DNA of 64,000 nt, from assembly GCA_000442015.1 (NCBI GenBank), contig KE561047.1, positions 141,341 to 205,340 of the forward strand. The letters run 5' to 3'. The stretch is from Rozella allomycis CSF55. Its lineage: Eukaryota; Rozellomycota. Under the pieces are notes generated by a model. The model did not search any database, had not been told where the DNA came from, and was given only the letters and a program-made list of their open reading frames with translations. Below are positions 20,471-30,915 of this stretch, piece after piece (positions within the stretch are counted from its first letter, which is position 1; each line of letters opens with the position of its first letter). Position numbers and translations under genes: made by a program.

Positions 20471-23219
20471 ATGGAACTTCTAGCTCAATATATTAAAGAG
20501 AAAAACTATTCAGGCATACGAAAATGCATTCTCAGTTCTAATGGCACGATTAATGAAACACTGCCATCTCTGGAATACATGACGCCGTTATCCTACGCCT
20601 CATTTCTCGGTGACCCAGAAATTTTAAACATATTGCTATCATCTGTATGAGACGATTGTCTTTATAAAACTAAAGGAATCAATAGATGTGAATGCTCAAG
20701 ATGAGGAAGGTAATACTGCACTTCATATTGCCGTTGCTGCGGCAAAAATTGAATCAATTATCGCATTAATAAATGCTAAGGCCAATCCTTATCTTGTTAA
20801 TGCACTTGAAAAGAGTCCCATTGATTATGCTAGTGATAAGAAGATTCTTAAAATTTTGATGAATGCTACCATTGTAATTAGATCACTTTGAAAATTTTGA
20901 AACTAAAGGAGTATGTTGATTCACAAGTACCGCAAGATGTGGCATACCTTCGTGATTATATTGTTGAAGTTATCGTCAACTTTTATAAATTTCAAGAGCG
21001 GACAAAAGTAATGCCAAAGTCGTTAATTAGATTAGGATATTATTGTACAAGTAGTAGAAGAAAAGCAAATCGCGGTGCAAAAGTATAATTCAATTGAAGG
21101 TCTATTGGGATTAAAAGACAATGCCAATGACAAGAATCACATTAACAGATTTGCATACCTCCAAGATGAAAATGAACGACAAGCTGCTAAAATAAACTAT
21201 CTAAAGGTATTGAATACAAATATAATTTTGAAATCAGTTACAAAATCGCAATCTGGTCAAAAAGATTGAAGAACTTCGGATGGGCTATCGAGAAAACGTG
21301 AATGCCTTGTCTTCCAGCCATCTAGAAGAGATTGAACTGTTACAGAAAAAAGATGAAGAAATTTCTACAGTTATTACCAACTACCAAACGAAAATTTCAA
21401 CCATTTCAGATGAACTTTTAAAGAGCATCGGCGGTCGAAGTATTTTGTCCTTTTCCAAGGACTCGCAAAGCAAAGAGGACTATTTAGTAATATAAATGTA
21501 GATTAAAAAAGTAGATTAAATCTATTAATAGTGAAAAGATGGTGTTTGATCAGCAAATCTATAGAATGCTTGAAGAAAAGAGAAATTTGATTCATAACTT
21601 GAAAAGAAATGAGGATTCGATTGTTATACAAAGTAATTCGAAGAGAGAGCAGGTATTTTTTTTAATTTGTGCTAATAGATCGAACAAAAACTACAAGACC
21701 TCGTTGATAAACAGGAACAGCAAGATGAATTAAATAATCTCGTTGCCTTTATTCATGTTGAAGAAGGTGTAAGAAAAGTAAAAGGCGCCACGCTTGAAAA
21801 GCTGGCAGAATACTTACTTGACCCCCGCAGGTATTGTTGATATTCCAAAATCCATTAGGACTCAAGATGAAGAATTCGAGTCAACATTTCTTCTTTGTTA
21901 TCGATGTTTTACCACCAAGTTGGTGCTGCTTAAACAAATACGTAATGCGTAATGGAGTTGCTTGCTTTGAACTCAGTTTTGTAAAGTTTTCTGAGCGCCC
22001 TTTGCCAGAGTTTTCAGAAATAGTCCCTCAAATACAATTGAAGTATGTTAACATTTTAAAAAATTGGATGCAAAATCACTGGTTAGACTTTGAGGGTGAT
22101 GATCAGTTCATTACCGAAACAAACAAAGTTATTGAGGTGATTAAGCATTTCAACCCTCGATTATCAAATATTTTGGCAGTATTTTTAAAACAAAAGGTTC
22201 CTTATTTCGTTTTTCTTTACTTAGCAAAATAATGAAAGATTTGTAGTCGTTTCGAACATTGAGCCGCCTCCAAAGCCAATCATTCCAAAAACATTGATTA
22301 AAAAGTTCTCCGGTGATCCAACTGAAAGGCGTAAGTTTTTAATCTTTGGATAAAAGTTAAAACCTCACTTGAATCCATCAACTTAAAATTGATCGATATT
22401 GATCCCTTGGAAGTTGCAAGACAAATTACATTAATAGAACACAAACTCTTTTTATCCATAAAGCCATATGAATTCTTAAATCTTGCTTGGATGAAAGACG
22501 ATCGAGATGTAAAATCTCCAAACATTATGGCAATGACCCGATTCTCCAATCACATTGTAAACTGGGTTATCACTGAAATCGTTACAATAAAAGAAAATCT
22601 GAAGCTTAGAGCTGCAGCATTTGAGAAATTTATTCAAGTAGCTCAAGTACATGCTGATCCAATGATTAAATAATAGAATTTAGAAAAACTAAACAACTTC
22701 AATGGACTGAAAGAAATCATGGCGGGCCTTTCATCTGCCTCAGTTTACAGACTAAAAAAGACAAAAGAAGTATTGTGCAATGTTATAATTTAACAAAGAC
22801 TCTCAGTGCGAAACTTTTGAAAACTTATGATGATTTAAATAATGTCGCTAGCAGTGATCTTAATTTTAAAAACCTTCGATCCCGCGTTCAGAATGCTGAA
22901 CCACCTGTTATTCCATTTCCTGGTGAAATTTCGTTTCATAAAATAACGCAGGATTGTTCCAAGGAGATTTAGTTTATCTGGATACATGTAACAAGGATAA
23001 ACTTGAAAATGGGTTAATAAACTTTACTAAACAACAAAAAATATATCTTTGCATTCAAGAAATACAAGTAAATTATCTTTAGAGTATTAATAGTCCTACC
23101 AAAAGTCATTTTATAACCTTGAAGTTGTTGACGATATAGCGGACTACATAAAAAATATTAATGTTCTAGGCGAAGAAGATGCTTACAATTTTTCGTTAAT
23201 TTGCGAGCCTCGACAATAA
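20471..23219 (+). CDS. Ankyrin-repeat Ras guanine nucleotide exchange factor
   Basis: Fourteen introns of 26-35 nt; with all removed, 781 codons remain in one frame. N-terminal ankyrin repeats (MTPLSYASFLGDPEIL, EGNTALHIAVAAAK), then a coiled coil (about residues 150-320), then the RasGEF N-terminal module (GATLEKLAEYLLDP, FESTFLLCYRCFTT), then the Cdc25-type catalytic domain (IDIDPLEVARQITLIE, RFSNHIVNWVITEI, FQGDLVYLDT), ending CEPRQ. It should load GTP onto a Ras-family protein; the Ras at 31.6 kb is a candidate partner, by inference. The ankyrin plus coiled-coil front end is not the Sos or yeast Cdc25 architecture. Confidence 0.88.
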
Positions 23220-23369
23220 AATAATACAAGTCTCGCGGTGCTCGTTAAATCAAATTCGGACGGGGTGTTAATAATTACAAATAAATTTATTCACACAAAA
23301 CAACTAGTCTCCATCTTTATCATTTTTTGAAATTAGTTTCAAAGATTCCATGGAAATTATGTATAAATC

Positions 23370-23528
23370 ATGCCCAAAATCACACCAAAGGCAAATACAG
23401 AACTCCCTGAAGAAGACGATCTCGAAAGCCAATTCTGGGCAATAGCATTAATTAAGAATGAGCCAATTCACAATTGGCTCAATGGTGTAAGAACCCAAAA
23501 TCCGCAGCGTCCATATAAACATCTTTAG
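23370..23528 (+). CDS. Possible small ORF downstream of RasGEF
   Basis: A 52-codon frame MPKITPKANTELPEEDDLES ending YKHL. A possible 42-nt intron would instead join it to a tail ending CREPRQ, whose DNA (from 23548) repeats the last 19 bases around the RasGEF stop codon (from 23203). It could be a small gene or a displaced duplicate of gene ends. Weak evidence. Confidence 0.25.
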   Translation: MPKITPKANTELPEEDDLESQFWAIALIKNEPIHNWLNGVRTQNPQRPYKHL

Positions 23529-23591
23529 AATAATGCTAAACAATGTCGCGAGCCTCGACAATAAAACAATATAGATTTAATTAAAGATACT

Positions 23592-25616
23592 TTATTCAAG
23601 TTTTGGAATGTATATTTTGACATTGCAAGAAAGCGAGGTTTTCTCACCGAATTTGTTTCTTGCTTTGTTGACGATATACGGAGCGGACACAGAAACCATA
23701 TTTTGTTTGTTGTAATAACTCATAACATTTGCCAAAGATTGTTCGAGAACTCGTGTGGACGAAACATCAACATTCATATGTGTGAGCCAAGAAGAAGGAA
23801 CAGGCTTTGGTATTCTAACGCTTTGACCATAAGATCTATCCAGAGGTTCCGGATTCCATGTCTGCTTCACTATCTTTTCAAAATATGAGGTACTATTTTG
23901 GCAGTCACAAGATTTTCCTTCCAATTTTTCTTTTTGCAGGAGTACAATGAGCTCTTCAATGACAGGTGGATTACTAGTGCTACAATTATATTTGCGCGGG
24001 ATCCAATTTATTCTTCTCTTTCTTTTAAACTCGTGCGACTTCTCAAATAAGAATGAACCGATTGGTTCAATAGGAAAATCTGAATCAGATGAGGTGGGCA
24101 TAGGTAAATCGCTTGTTTTTGTTGTAGATGATTGAGTTTCTTTGCTAAGTGTAGTAGATGATGATGTAATTGGTAGGTTAATTGTTGTAGATGATAAAGT
24201 TGTCGGATTTGTTGTGGGAGTTGCACTCACTGTAGTTGTGGGCGTTGTCATGCTCATTGATGGTTTTGTAGTCGAGGCCGAAATAGAAGAATTAACTTTA
24301 TCAGATGTTGGAGGGACCTGAGTAACATTCAAACGCTTCTTCAATGTGGATGGTTCTGCGTATGAGTAACACAATTCGCTAATGTCTAAAACTTGTTCTG
24401 TTGACATGAAAATCCAAAGAATCAAAATTTACGAGCTTGAAATCTCAATGGAACACTACAGAAGCTTATGGAAGAAATCTTATCAAATTACCATGGAAAC
24501 CAACCTTATAAAAAGGACGCAAACATTGAATAAACCCCGGTTCATTACTGGTTCATTACTAGCTTATTGGTTTAACCTTACCGAAAGGCATTTTATTTTT
24601 AGCAAGTTAATACACCAATCTTTCATCACACTTCTTCCATAAGCCTCTGCAACTAATTCAAATCATCCAAAACAAATCGTTACTAATCTCAATCTTTCTT
24701 AACTTTTATTAAGTTTCTTCAAGGCATTAGATAATATTAATAAGAAATAATCAATCAATCCACCTAAAAGAAACCAATTTATTAAAATTAAGATGTTCCA
24801 CTGTGACATCAAAGGGTGGTAGATTTTCTTGAAGATTCGATTTAGCTGAATATAGTCTACGCTTCCCTTGTCTTGATTGAAAATCATGCCATAATTTATC
24901 AATAAATCCATGATGCAGCCAAAATATGGGATCGTTGCTGCTATGCATTGTTGCCATGAATCCTCCAATGTTATTGTGAGGAGTTCCATGAGGAGCCCCT
25001 TCCAAGGCTTGTCTAAAGGCATCATAAGTTCCAGATCCTTGCACAAGAAGATCCATCTGTTCTGTCGCATAGAATGCGGATAATTTTGATCCACCATCAA
25101 AATTCCTTTTGAGGCAAGAAGGATTAGGGTAAGCGACCTTCCAATCTTTAAATCTCCCGTTAGTTACACAACTGTCATTAGCTCTTCCATTTCCACCAAA
25201 CAAAGAGTCAAGAAAAATGATTGATACTTCTGGCGCTTGTGAATCAAGAGACCAGTCCCAATAAGGAATAACAACTCGTGAATCTATCTTTAAAAGTTCT
25301 TCCTCCAACTTCCATACATAATAGCGATGCCATGGTAAGAAGGCAGACACACTAAGTTTTAATAACATTTAATTCGGTACCCGTGCGCTCTTGTGGCAGC
25401 ATCAACATGAACTTTTACCCATTCATCATACTTTGAAATGCCATTGGATGATTTTGTATTGTATGTGTGCAATGCTTTCACGAATATATCAAACTCTTGA
25501 GCTGTAATATCACGAATTTCTTTTCTGACACGTGTTTTGGAGCATGTTAAGCCTAATACAGAATTAAATAAAGCTAGGACAAGGAATAAGGCGGCTTGTA
25601 GACATTGCATTCTCAT
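23592..25616 (-). CDS. Secreted tyrosinase, interrupted by a 400-bp insertion
   Basis: Type 3 copper oxidase of the melanin pathway. Signal peptide MRMQCLQAALFLVLALFNSV. Copper site A: VKVHVDAATRAHG and FLPWHRYYVW (joined across a 29-nt intron); copper site B: TPHNNIGG and DPIFWLHHGFIDKLW. After the catalytic domain comes the conserved C-terminal turn VLDISELCYSYAEPS, then a Thr/Ser/Pro-rich linker and a Cys-containing tail to 23592. Between DVTVE and QVLDIS lie 400 extra bases bounded by GAACA direct repeats. Removing exactly 400 bases restores frame and family sequence (531 codons). If the insertion is not spliced, the protein would be truncated after copper site B. Confidence 0.8.
24394..24793. 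mobile_element. 400-bp insertion in tyrosinase with 5-bp target duplication
   Basis: The 5-mer TGTTC (GAACA on the coding strand) occurs at 24394-24398 and 24794-24798, exactly 400 apart. The inserted sequence contains a 20-bp imperfect inverted repeat (core GCTTATGGAAGAA at 24464, TTCTTCCATAAGC at 24632) and a doubled GGTTCATTACT. No GT-AG window of 400 nt fits, so it is not an ordinary intron. No terminal inverted repeats or coding capacity were seen. Confidence 0.6.
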
Positions 25617-25743
25617 TTCTGTTTGTTTGTTTTCTAATCGTGGAGCACAATTTATAGACGACGAATATTCCCATAAACAGTAAATGTGGCTTCATTGTGT
25701 ATATTTACAAAGAAGGAAGTAAATAATACAATTGAAAATAAAT

Positions 25744-26771
25744 TTATTGTGAATTGGGCCTGTATGGTTCTATCAGCATCTTGGAAAAGTTCTTTATTTC
25801 TTCAACACCACGAACTTCTTTTGTTAGCAAAGGCATTTTAACAACATGAAAATCTTCGTACAATTTATCAATTTGCGTGAGATACTTTTGCTGCATTGCC
25901 CTTCTAGCTGAACAATGTGCACAAGAATCATCTTTCGGAAACAGCAATTGGTTAACGACGACATTGTGAACATCGATATCAAATGAAAACAGTTCCTGGA
26001 TCATTCTTTCATTTTCATACAATGACAAAAACTCTGCTATGCAGACACAAATAAAAGTAGTTTTTTCAGGGTCTTTAAATTGATTATTAACTTCGACGAC
26101 CGTGTCTCTCATTTCCTTCATTCTAGAAAATATGTCTTGTTGATTCAATGACGCTCCAAACATTCCGCTCATTTGAGACATCAAAGGAGCGAATCCAAGA
26201 AGTTTTTTCAGTCCTTTATCAAGGGCATCAGGAAACGACAGAAATCTTAGCGTGTGTCCAGTTGGTGCAGTATCAAAGACTATCACAGAGTAATCCATGC
26301 TTTTAACGAGCCTATAAAACAAATTGAATATTAATACTTCATCACCAGTGAGAAGTTCATTGCTTCGTCAATACCAGGAATATTTACAGACAGCTCTTTC
26401 ATTATGCTTCCCATGGGTCCATCTGAACCTTCTAGAAATTAATCAAAAGACATTATATTACGTTCCTGTACAAATTCTTCCACTCTAGCAGTAGGATCAA
26501 TTTCCATGGCGTAGAGGTTGGTGAACCCATTGACTAGTGTCGGATCTTTCCCGAATTTTTGATCAAAGGCGTCGGACAGATTATGGGCGGGATCGGTGGA
26601 CAATAGTAAGACCTTGTCTCTGACTCTGGCGAGTTGGACAGCTAGGGAGCAACTAGTTCCATGTAATCAGTGTGTGTACCTTGTAGTAGTCTTTCCAACT
26701 CCACCCTTTCCGCCAACGAATATCCATTTAAGCGATTTTTGTTCGAGCACATTTTCAAGAGAAGGTTCCAT
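25744..26771 (-). CDS. GET3: GET3/Asna1 tail-anchored protein targeting ATPase
   Basis: Cytosolic ATPase that delivers tail-anchored proteins to the ER. Three introns (27, 30 and 26 nt), 314 residues. P-loop [10 protein letters not shown], switch I region [12 protein letters not shown], switch [14 protein letters not shown], and the zinc-binding CAHC that holds the homodimer together are all intact. The start [18 protein letters not shown] matches the family; an in-frame Met 18 codons upstream (26825) is possible. EMC4 later in the window serves a related insertion route. Confidence 0.95.
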
Positions 26772-26825
26772 TTTTCCAGAAATTTCGAATAGATTCGTAA
26801 GAGATTGACGATAAATAGAATTCAT

Positions 26826-27075
26826 TAACAAAAAATGCAGTCAAAAAATAGATTTATTGAGACGTGGCCACAGACATTTTCCTATTTTAAAAATTACTTC
26901 AGCCCCTTACACAATTTTCCAGACGCGAATGTAGGTTTCGTTGAAAACTTGTAACCGGCTTTTAGCCGCTCTTACCCGAAGTGGCTAATAAGTTGATCAT
27001 GTAGTATGTTCATGTAGTATGTTTATTTTACAGCTATATCTAATATCTTAGTAATAAAAATAAATATTATTTTTT
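26826..27075. other. Intergenic, AT-rich with short direct repeat
   Basis: No gene seen. ATGTAG-TATGTT is repeated back to back near 27000. This is the start of a roughly 2.5-kb repeat-rich stretch. Confidence 0.5.
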
Positions 27076-27345
27076 GTGACAAAAATGAGTCTATGTTTCA
27101 TTTTCATATAGACAGATAATGAGGCTTGGTAAGAGGACACTCGGACTAGGATAGGATAAAATAAGTACTATTGTACTGGGAGATATTTTTAATTTTTTAT
27201 TTATTTATATAAAAAGTTTGTGACAAATGTGAGTGTATGTTTGATTTTGATATAGAAAGATTATGAGGCTTGGTAAGTGGACACTAGGATAGGGTAAAAT
27301 ATGTACTGGGAGATATTTTTTAATTTTTTTATTTAAGTAAAAATA
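27076..27345. repeat. Diverged tandem duplication, about 144 and 126 bp
   Basis: Unit 1 (27076-27219) and unit 2 (27220-27345) share, in order, GTGACAAA, GAGTCTATGTTT/GAGTGTATGTTT, GAGGCTTGGTAAG, GGACACT, GTACTGGGAGATATTTTT. GGCTTGGTAAG also recurs near 27430, so the family may extend further. Not coding. Confidence 0.75.
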
Positions 27346-27674
27346 CAATTTATAGAAAATAGATAAACCTATAAATAGTATATGTGGCTGTGCGGACGTA
27401 CGGACACTCTCCCACCCCCAAACCGATGGCTTGGTAAGGCCTCAGTGGCTAAGCCACTTCGGAATTTAGCTTTTGCTATGAAATTAGCTCCAGTCTTTAC
27501 ATTGCCTAAAAACTTCACCTCATATCTGATGAAAATTCTTAAACATATAAATGTTACAGAAGTGATCGCCATTGGTCATTCAATGGGTTCATCTGCCGTT
27601 TGTTGGCTAGACCTATTTTATCCAGAGTTTATAAAGAAGAGAGTTTTTATATATCCGGTCTGTTTCGGCCTCTG

Positions 27675-28385
27675 AAATCATCATGTGACATACAATGCAA
27701 TCTATCGATACCCCTCGAATATGAATCAATTAATCATAAAATTTGAAGCGACTGAATTTGGAATCTCGATTTTTATTCAGAGATATTTTGTGTGGTAAAA
27801 ATGACATGTTTGAAATAAAGGTTTCAATCTACATATTTCACAAGAACACTTCCAAAAAAACTACATAACGTACATTTGCGAATTAGACCAAATAATTAAT
27901 GTACCTTGCATATCACAGTATTTACATGCTCATAAATCAGAACTTGACCGCGTCGTTTTTGTTGACGGGGAGGTTTTTACTGTTAAGAAAAGATTTAGAT
28001 GGGGCGGGGTCAACAGACCCCCCAAACTANAAATCATCATGTGACATACAATGCAATCTATCGATACCCCTCGAATATGAATCAATTAATCATAAAATTT
28101 GAAGCGACTGAATTTGGAATCTCGATTTTTATTCAGAGATATTTTGTGTGGTAAAAATGACATGTTTGAAATAAAGGTTTCAATCTACATATTTCACAAG
28201 AACACTTCCAAAAAAACTACATAACGTACATTTGCGAATTAGACCAAATAATTAATGTACCTTGCATATCACAGTATTTACATGCTCATAAATCAGAACT
28301 TGACCGCGTCGTTTTTGTTGACGGGGAGGTTTTTACTGTTAAGAAAAGATTTAGATGGGGCGGGGTCAACAGACCCCCCAAACTA
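27675..28385. repeat. 355-bp exact duplication across an N (unmerged contig ends)
   Basis: Bases 27675-28029 and 28031-28385 appear identical and are separated by one N at 28030. This is what two overlapping contig ends look like when joined without merging. The true sequence most likely has one copy. Confidence 0.85.
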
Positions 28386-28509
28386 TTTATTTATTTAAGG
28401 AGATTCCTCTGATTGGTTTGCTTCATTCACGCTTGTTATTCTTAGATCCTTGTTGCTATTCTTGCTATTCTTAGAAGCTGTTTCTATTCTTAACGATTGA
28501 CCTGTAACA
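28338..28509. mobile_element. Small insertion (172 bp) with TTTACT direct repeats
   Basis: Compared with the parent hydrolase gene, extra DNA lies between two copies of TTTACT (28332-28337 and 28510-28515), a likely 6-bp target duplication. The insert starts GTTAAGAA and has TTCTTAAC near its other end (inverted), contains a strong hairpin (GGGGTC-AACA-GACCCC) and repeated TATTCTTA. It looks like a non-autonomous element. Its left part also appears before the N because of the unmerged contig ends. Confidence 0.55.
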
Positions 28510-28561
28510 TTTACTCGTGAAATGCAGCATAAACTGATTCAGGATCTAGCAAAGGAATTTA

Positions 28562-28813
28562 CTAAAAGCGGAGTTGCCATGGTAATTGGTTGTCAAGAAT
28601 ATAGATGTACCTTTCATGATGCCAACAATGAGTAGTATTTTTTATTTTGAATGCTAATACGTTGTCTTCTGAGCGCAAACTACTCTTTAAGCGTTTCTGA
28701 TGTATCATGTGGATAAAATAGTCAATACAATCGGTAAATAAACAATGCTTGGTTTTGTTAGTTGTTAGTCTCGCCTTAGCCTCAGTAAAATAGTCTAATG
28801 TCTGTAAAACCAT
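28562..28813 (-). pseudogene. Possible reverse transcriptase remnant
   Basis: An 83-codon frame whose order of residues (VLQTLDYFTEAKARLTTNK, then KHCLF, then IDYFIHMI) recalls the Ty3/Gypsy-type reverse transcriptase segment after the active site (VL..L...L..N..KC.F...V.YLGH.I). No active-site YxDD, integrase or LTR is visible nearby. It would be a fragment only; chance resemblance is possible. Confidence 0.3.
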
Positions 28814-29378
28814 TTCTTCAACGTGAAAGCGAGTGAAGCGAGTCGGTCTATGGACAATGGCATGCGAACCTGTTAATTAAACATATGCGATATACCTATG
28901 AGGACAACCCTAGAAACCAACGTTTTTTTTAAATTTTAGTTAAGCGCAAGTATGGAGTACAGATGCCTCTCAAGGCAATTGCAAAATCATATCATGCTTA
29001 CCATCTGGTATCTATATTATAGTATCGGTTTTATCTATGCGAGAAACATAACGAATTCGAACACAATCCAGTTTTTAATACGAGCGAAGCGAGTACAACC
29101 GCTAGTTCAATAATAAATGTTTTATGTTGCCTTCAAAAATATTTGCCAATTGTCGTACCAGGGATTCTCATCCCGCACCTCTTAGAATAATTATCAAACA
29201 GAGGAGTCATAATTATCAAAGGATCTCTCGGATCTCTATTCTGATACTAATTATAGAAAGGATACTATTTATAGAAAGNGTTTTGGTCCCTATACAGTTT
29301 TTGGGAAATAGCTATTTTGGAACATTGACTAGATAATACTTATACGTCGAAAAAGCGAATTAAATTGATTATTGTTTA
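28814..29378. other. Intergenic, repeat-like, with assembly gap at 29279
   Basis: No gene seen. GAGTGAAGCGAGT (near 28830) and GAGCGAAGCGAGT (near 29083) resemble each other; the latter is followed by ACAACCGCTAGT. A lone N sits at 29279. The stretch joins the repeat-rich region to the Rpn6 gene end. Confidence 0.4.
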
Positions 29379-30852
29379 TTAACCAAGTTTAGCAGCCTTT
29401 TGAAAAAGACTCTCGACTACATTCCCCATGTGTTTGATTGTATCAATTGACATTTCAAATGTTTTCTAAAATTATTACGGGAGGAAACATCTTACATCAA
29501 CTTGAGGTTCATCAAACACCTCAAGGCATCCATTGCCTTGGTCCAAAATACCATAAAATAATCTATCCAAAATCATTTGAGATAATCTAATTCAATCAAT
29601 AAACTATCGATTACTTTCTTTCAACTGTTTGAATAGGGAGTCCAATCATTTTGGCAATATGGGCAACTTCAACTCGTGAATAAGGTTCAATAATTCTAGT
29701 TAAATTTTGTTCTAAAAGAGTTTCATAAAGCTCGTTCAAATGGTGTTGGATAATCAAATCTTCTCTTATTTGTACATGATACTTCTTAGTGGCTTCATCG
29801 AATTCTTTTAAAGATCTATGTTGGTAAGCGGTTGCAATCTATTGCAAATTTTTAATAAGCCTTACAGCTTTCATCGCGTCAACTTCTATCCCTGCGTATT
29901 TGACTGCCAACTTTCCATGAACGATTGAATGAACGTCTTCAGCCTATACTAGAAAATAATAAAATGGCTACATTATTTAACATGATTTTACATAAAAGCA
30001 TGTATTTCAACGCTAAAAGTGCTCTTTTATCTTCAAGGTTGGAATATCCTTCTAGAGCTTCATAAAGGTAAGATAAAGCAGTTTTAAAATCTTTTTCTTC
30101 AGCGTAAAGAATACCTGATTGCAAATCTAATTGAGCTTGCATAACAGGTGGGCAATACACGGCATTGGCTGATGTCTTTGCAGACGTTAAGGCAGCCTAC
30201 TAAAGTCAATTACATTTCTTTACCCTTGCTTTTGGTATATTTTTCAATGCGAAAAATGACTTGCTTTCTAATAAATGAACTTCAACAAGCATCAATTTGT
30301 CATCCATTCTCTTCAATTCACGCAGCAACTCGTTTATCAAAGAAATTGCATCAGTATACATTCTGGCACTCAGATATCTAACAAAACCACAATTAAAACT
30401 TACAAAGAAACCAGGCGAGCTTCCATTGTTTGTTTAAGATAGGCGCGTTTTTCATCAACACACCATTGAATCAATTCTTTGCAAACACGAATTTTGATAT
30501 CGTGCTGCTCGGGGATTTCAGTAAATAAATCCATCAAGGATTTTAGAATTTTAGCAGTCTTTGCCTTGGGGAGGCTGTTGAAAACAACTTTTGCTTGATT
30601 GACCAAGTCTGCAAATTCAGCAGCCATCCTACATCTCTATTGAAACGCTGAGCTTACTTATTGTTAACAAACAATTGAGCCAGGTCTAGCATGGCAATTT
30701 CCTTTTCGCGAACGTCTTCTTCATTTCCAACGGCTTTATTGAATGTAGCAAATGGACTTACGAGATAAAATAATCCGTTTATAAATCTGGAGTGCAGAAG
30801 CAAAGTCAGCGACTGCTTGTTCCTTTAGAGCTTGAAAATCAACTTGGGTCAT
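29379..30852 (-). CDS. RPN6: 26S proteasome regulatory subunit Rpn6 (PSMD11)
   Basis: Lid subunit with a PCI domain that clamps the lid to the core particle. Many small exons. The start reads [20 protein letters not shown]; clear family blocks are [41 protein letters not shown], and the C-terminal winged-helix end ([17 protein letters not shown], then [20 protein letters not shown]). A 30-nt intron splits the last block. Introns contain in-frame stops, which is why the gene looks fragmented. The middle exon borders were not all fixed. Confidence 0.9.
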
Positions 30853-30915
30853 TCAATTTTTGAAATTTCAGAATTGAAAAGACATTGATTTGAAATGCAA
30901 TTTATTGTTGTTGTT

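Larger units (their letters stand above)
27479..28565 (+). pseudogene. Broken copy of the alpha/beta hydrolase gene
   Basis: The copy starts in the middle of exon 2 of the gene at 17123 and follows it to its end. It keeps the GHSMGSS elbow, then meets a premature stop (CFGL then TGA), intron and exon changes, and an insertion of 172 bp before the last bases of exon 3 (TTTACTCGTGAAATGCAGC and on). The 5' third of the parent gene is absent. The middle part appears twice because of the gap at 28030. Retained sequence is close to the parent, so duplication is recent. Confidence 0.85.

Noticed and set aside
24399-24793. Ordinary 400-nt intron in tyrosinase
   Set aside because: No window gives GT at the start and AG at the end while keeping frame, and all other single introns in the window are 25-35 nt.
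25359-25616. Bacterial origin (transfer) of the tyrosinase
   Set aside because: It has a eukaryotic signal peptide, a 29-nt intron like its neighbours and similar base composition; nothing indicates transfer.
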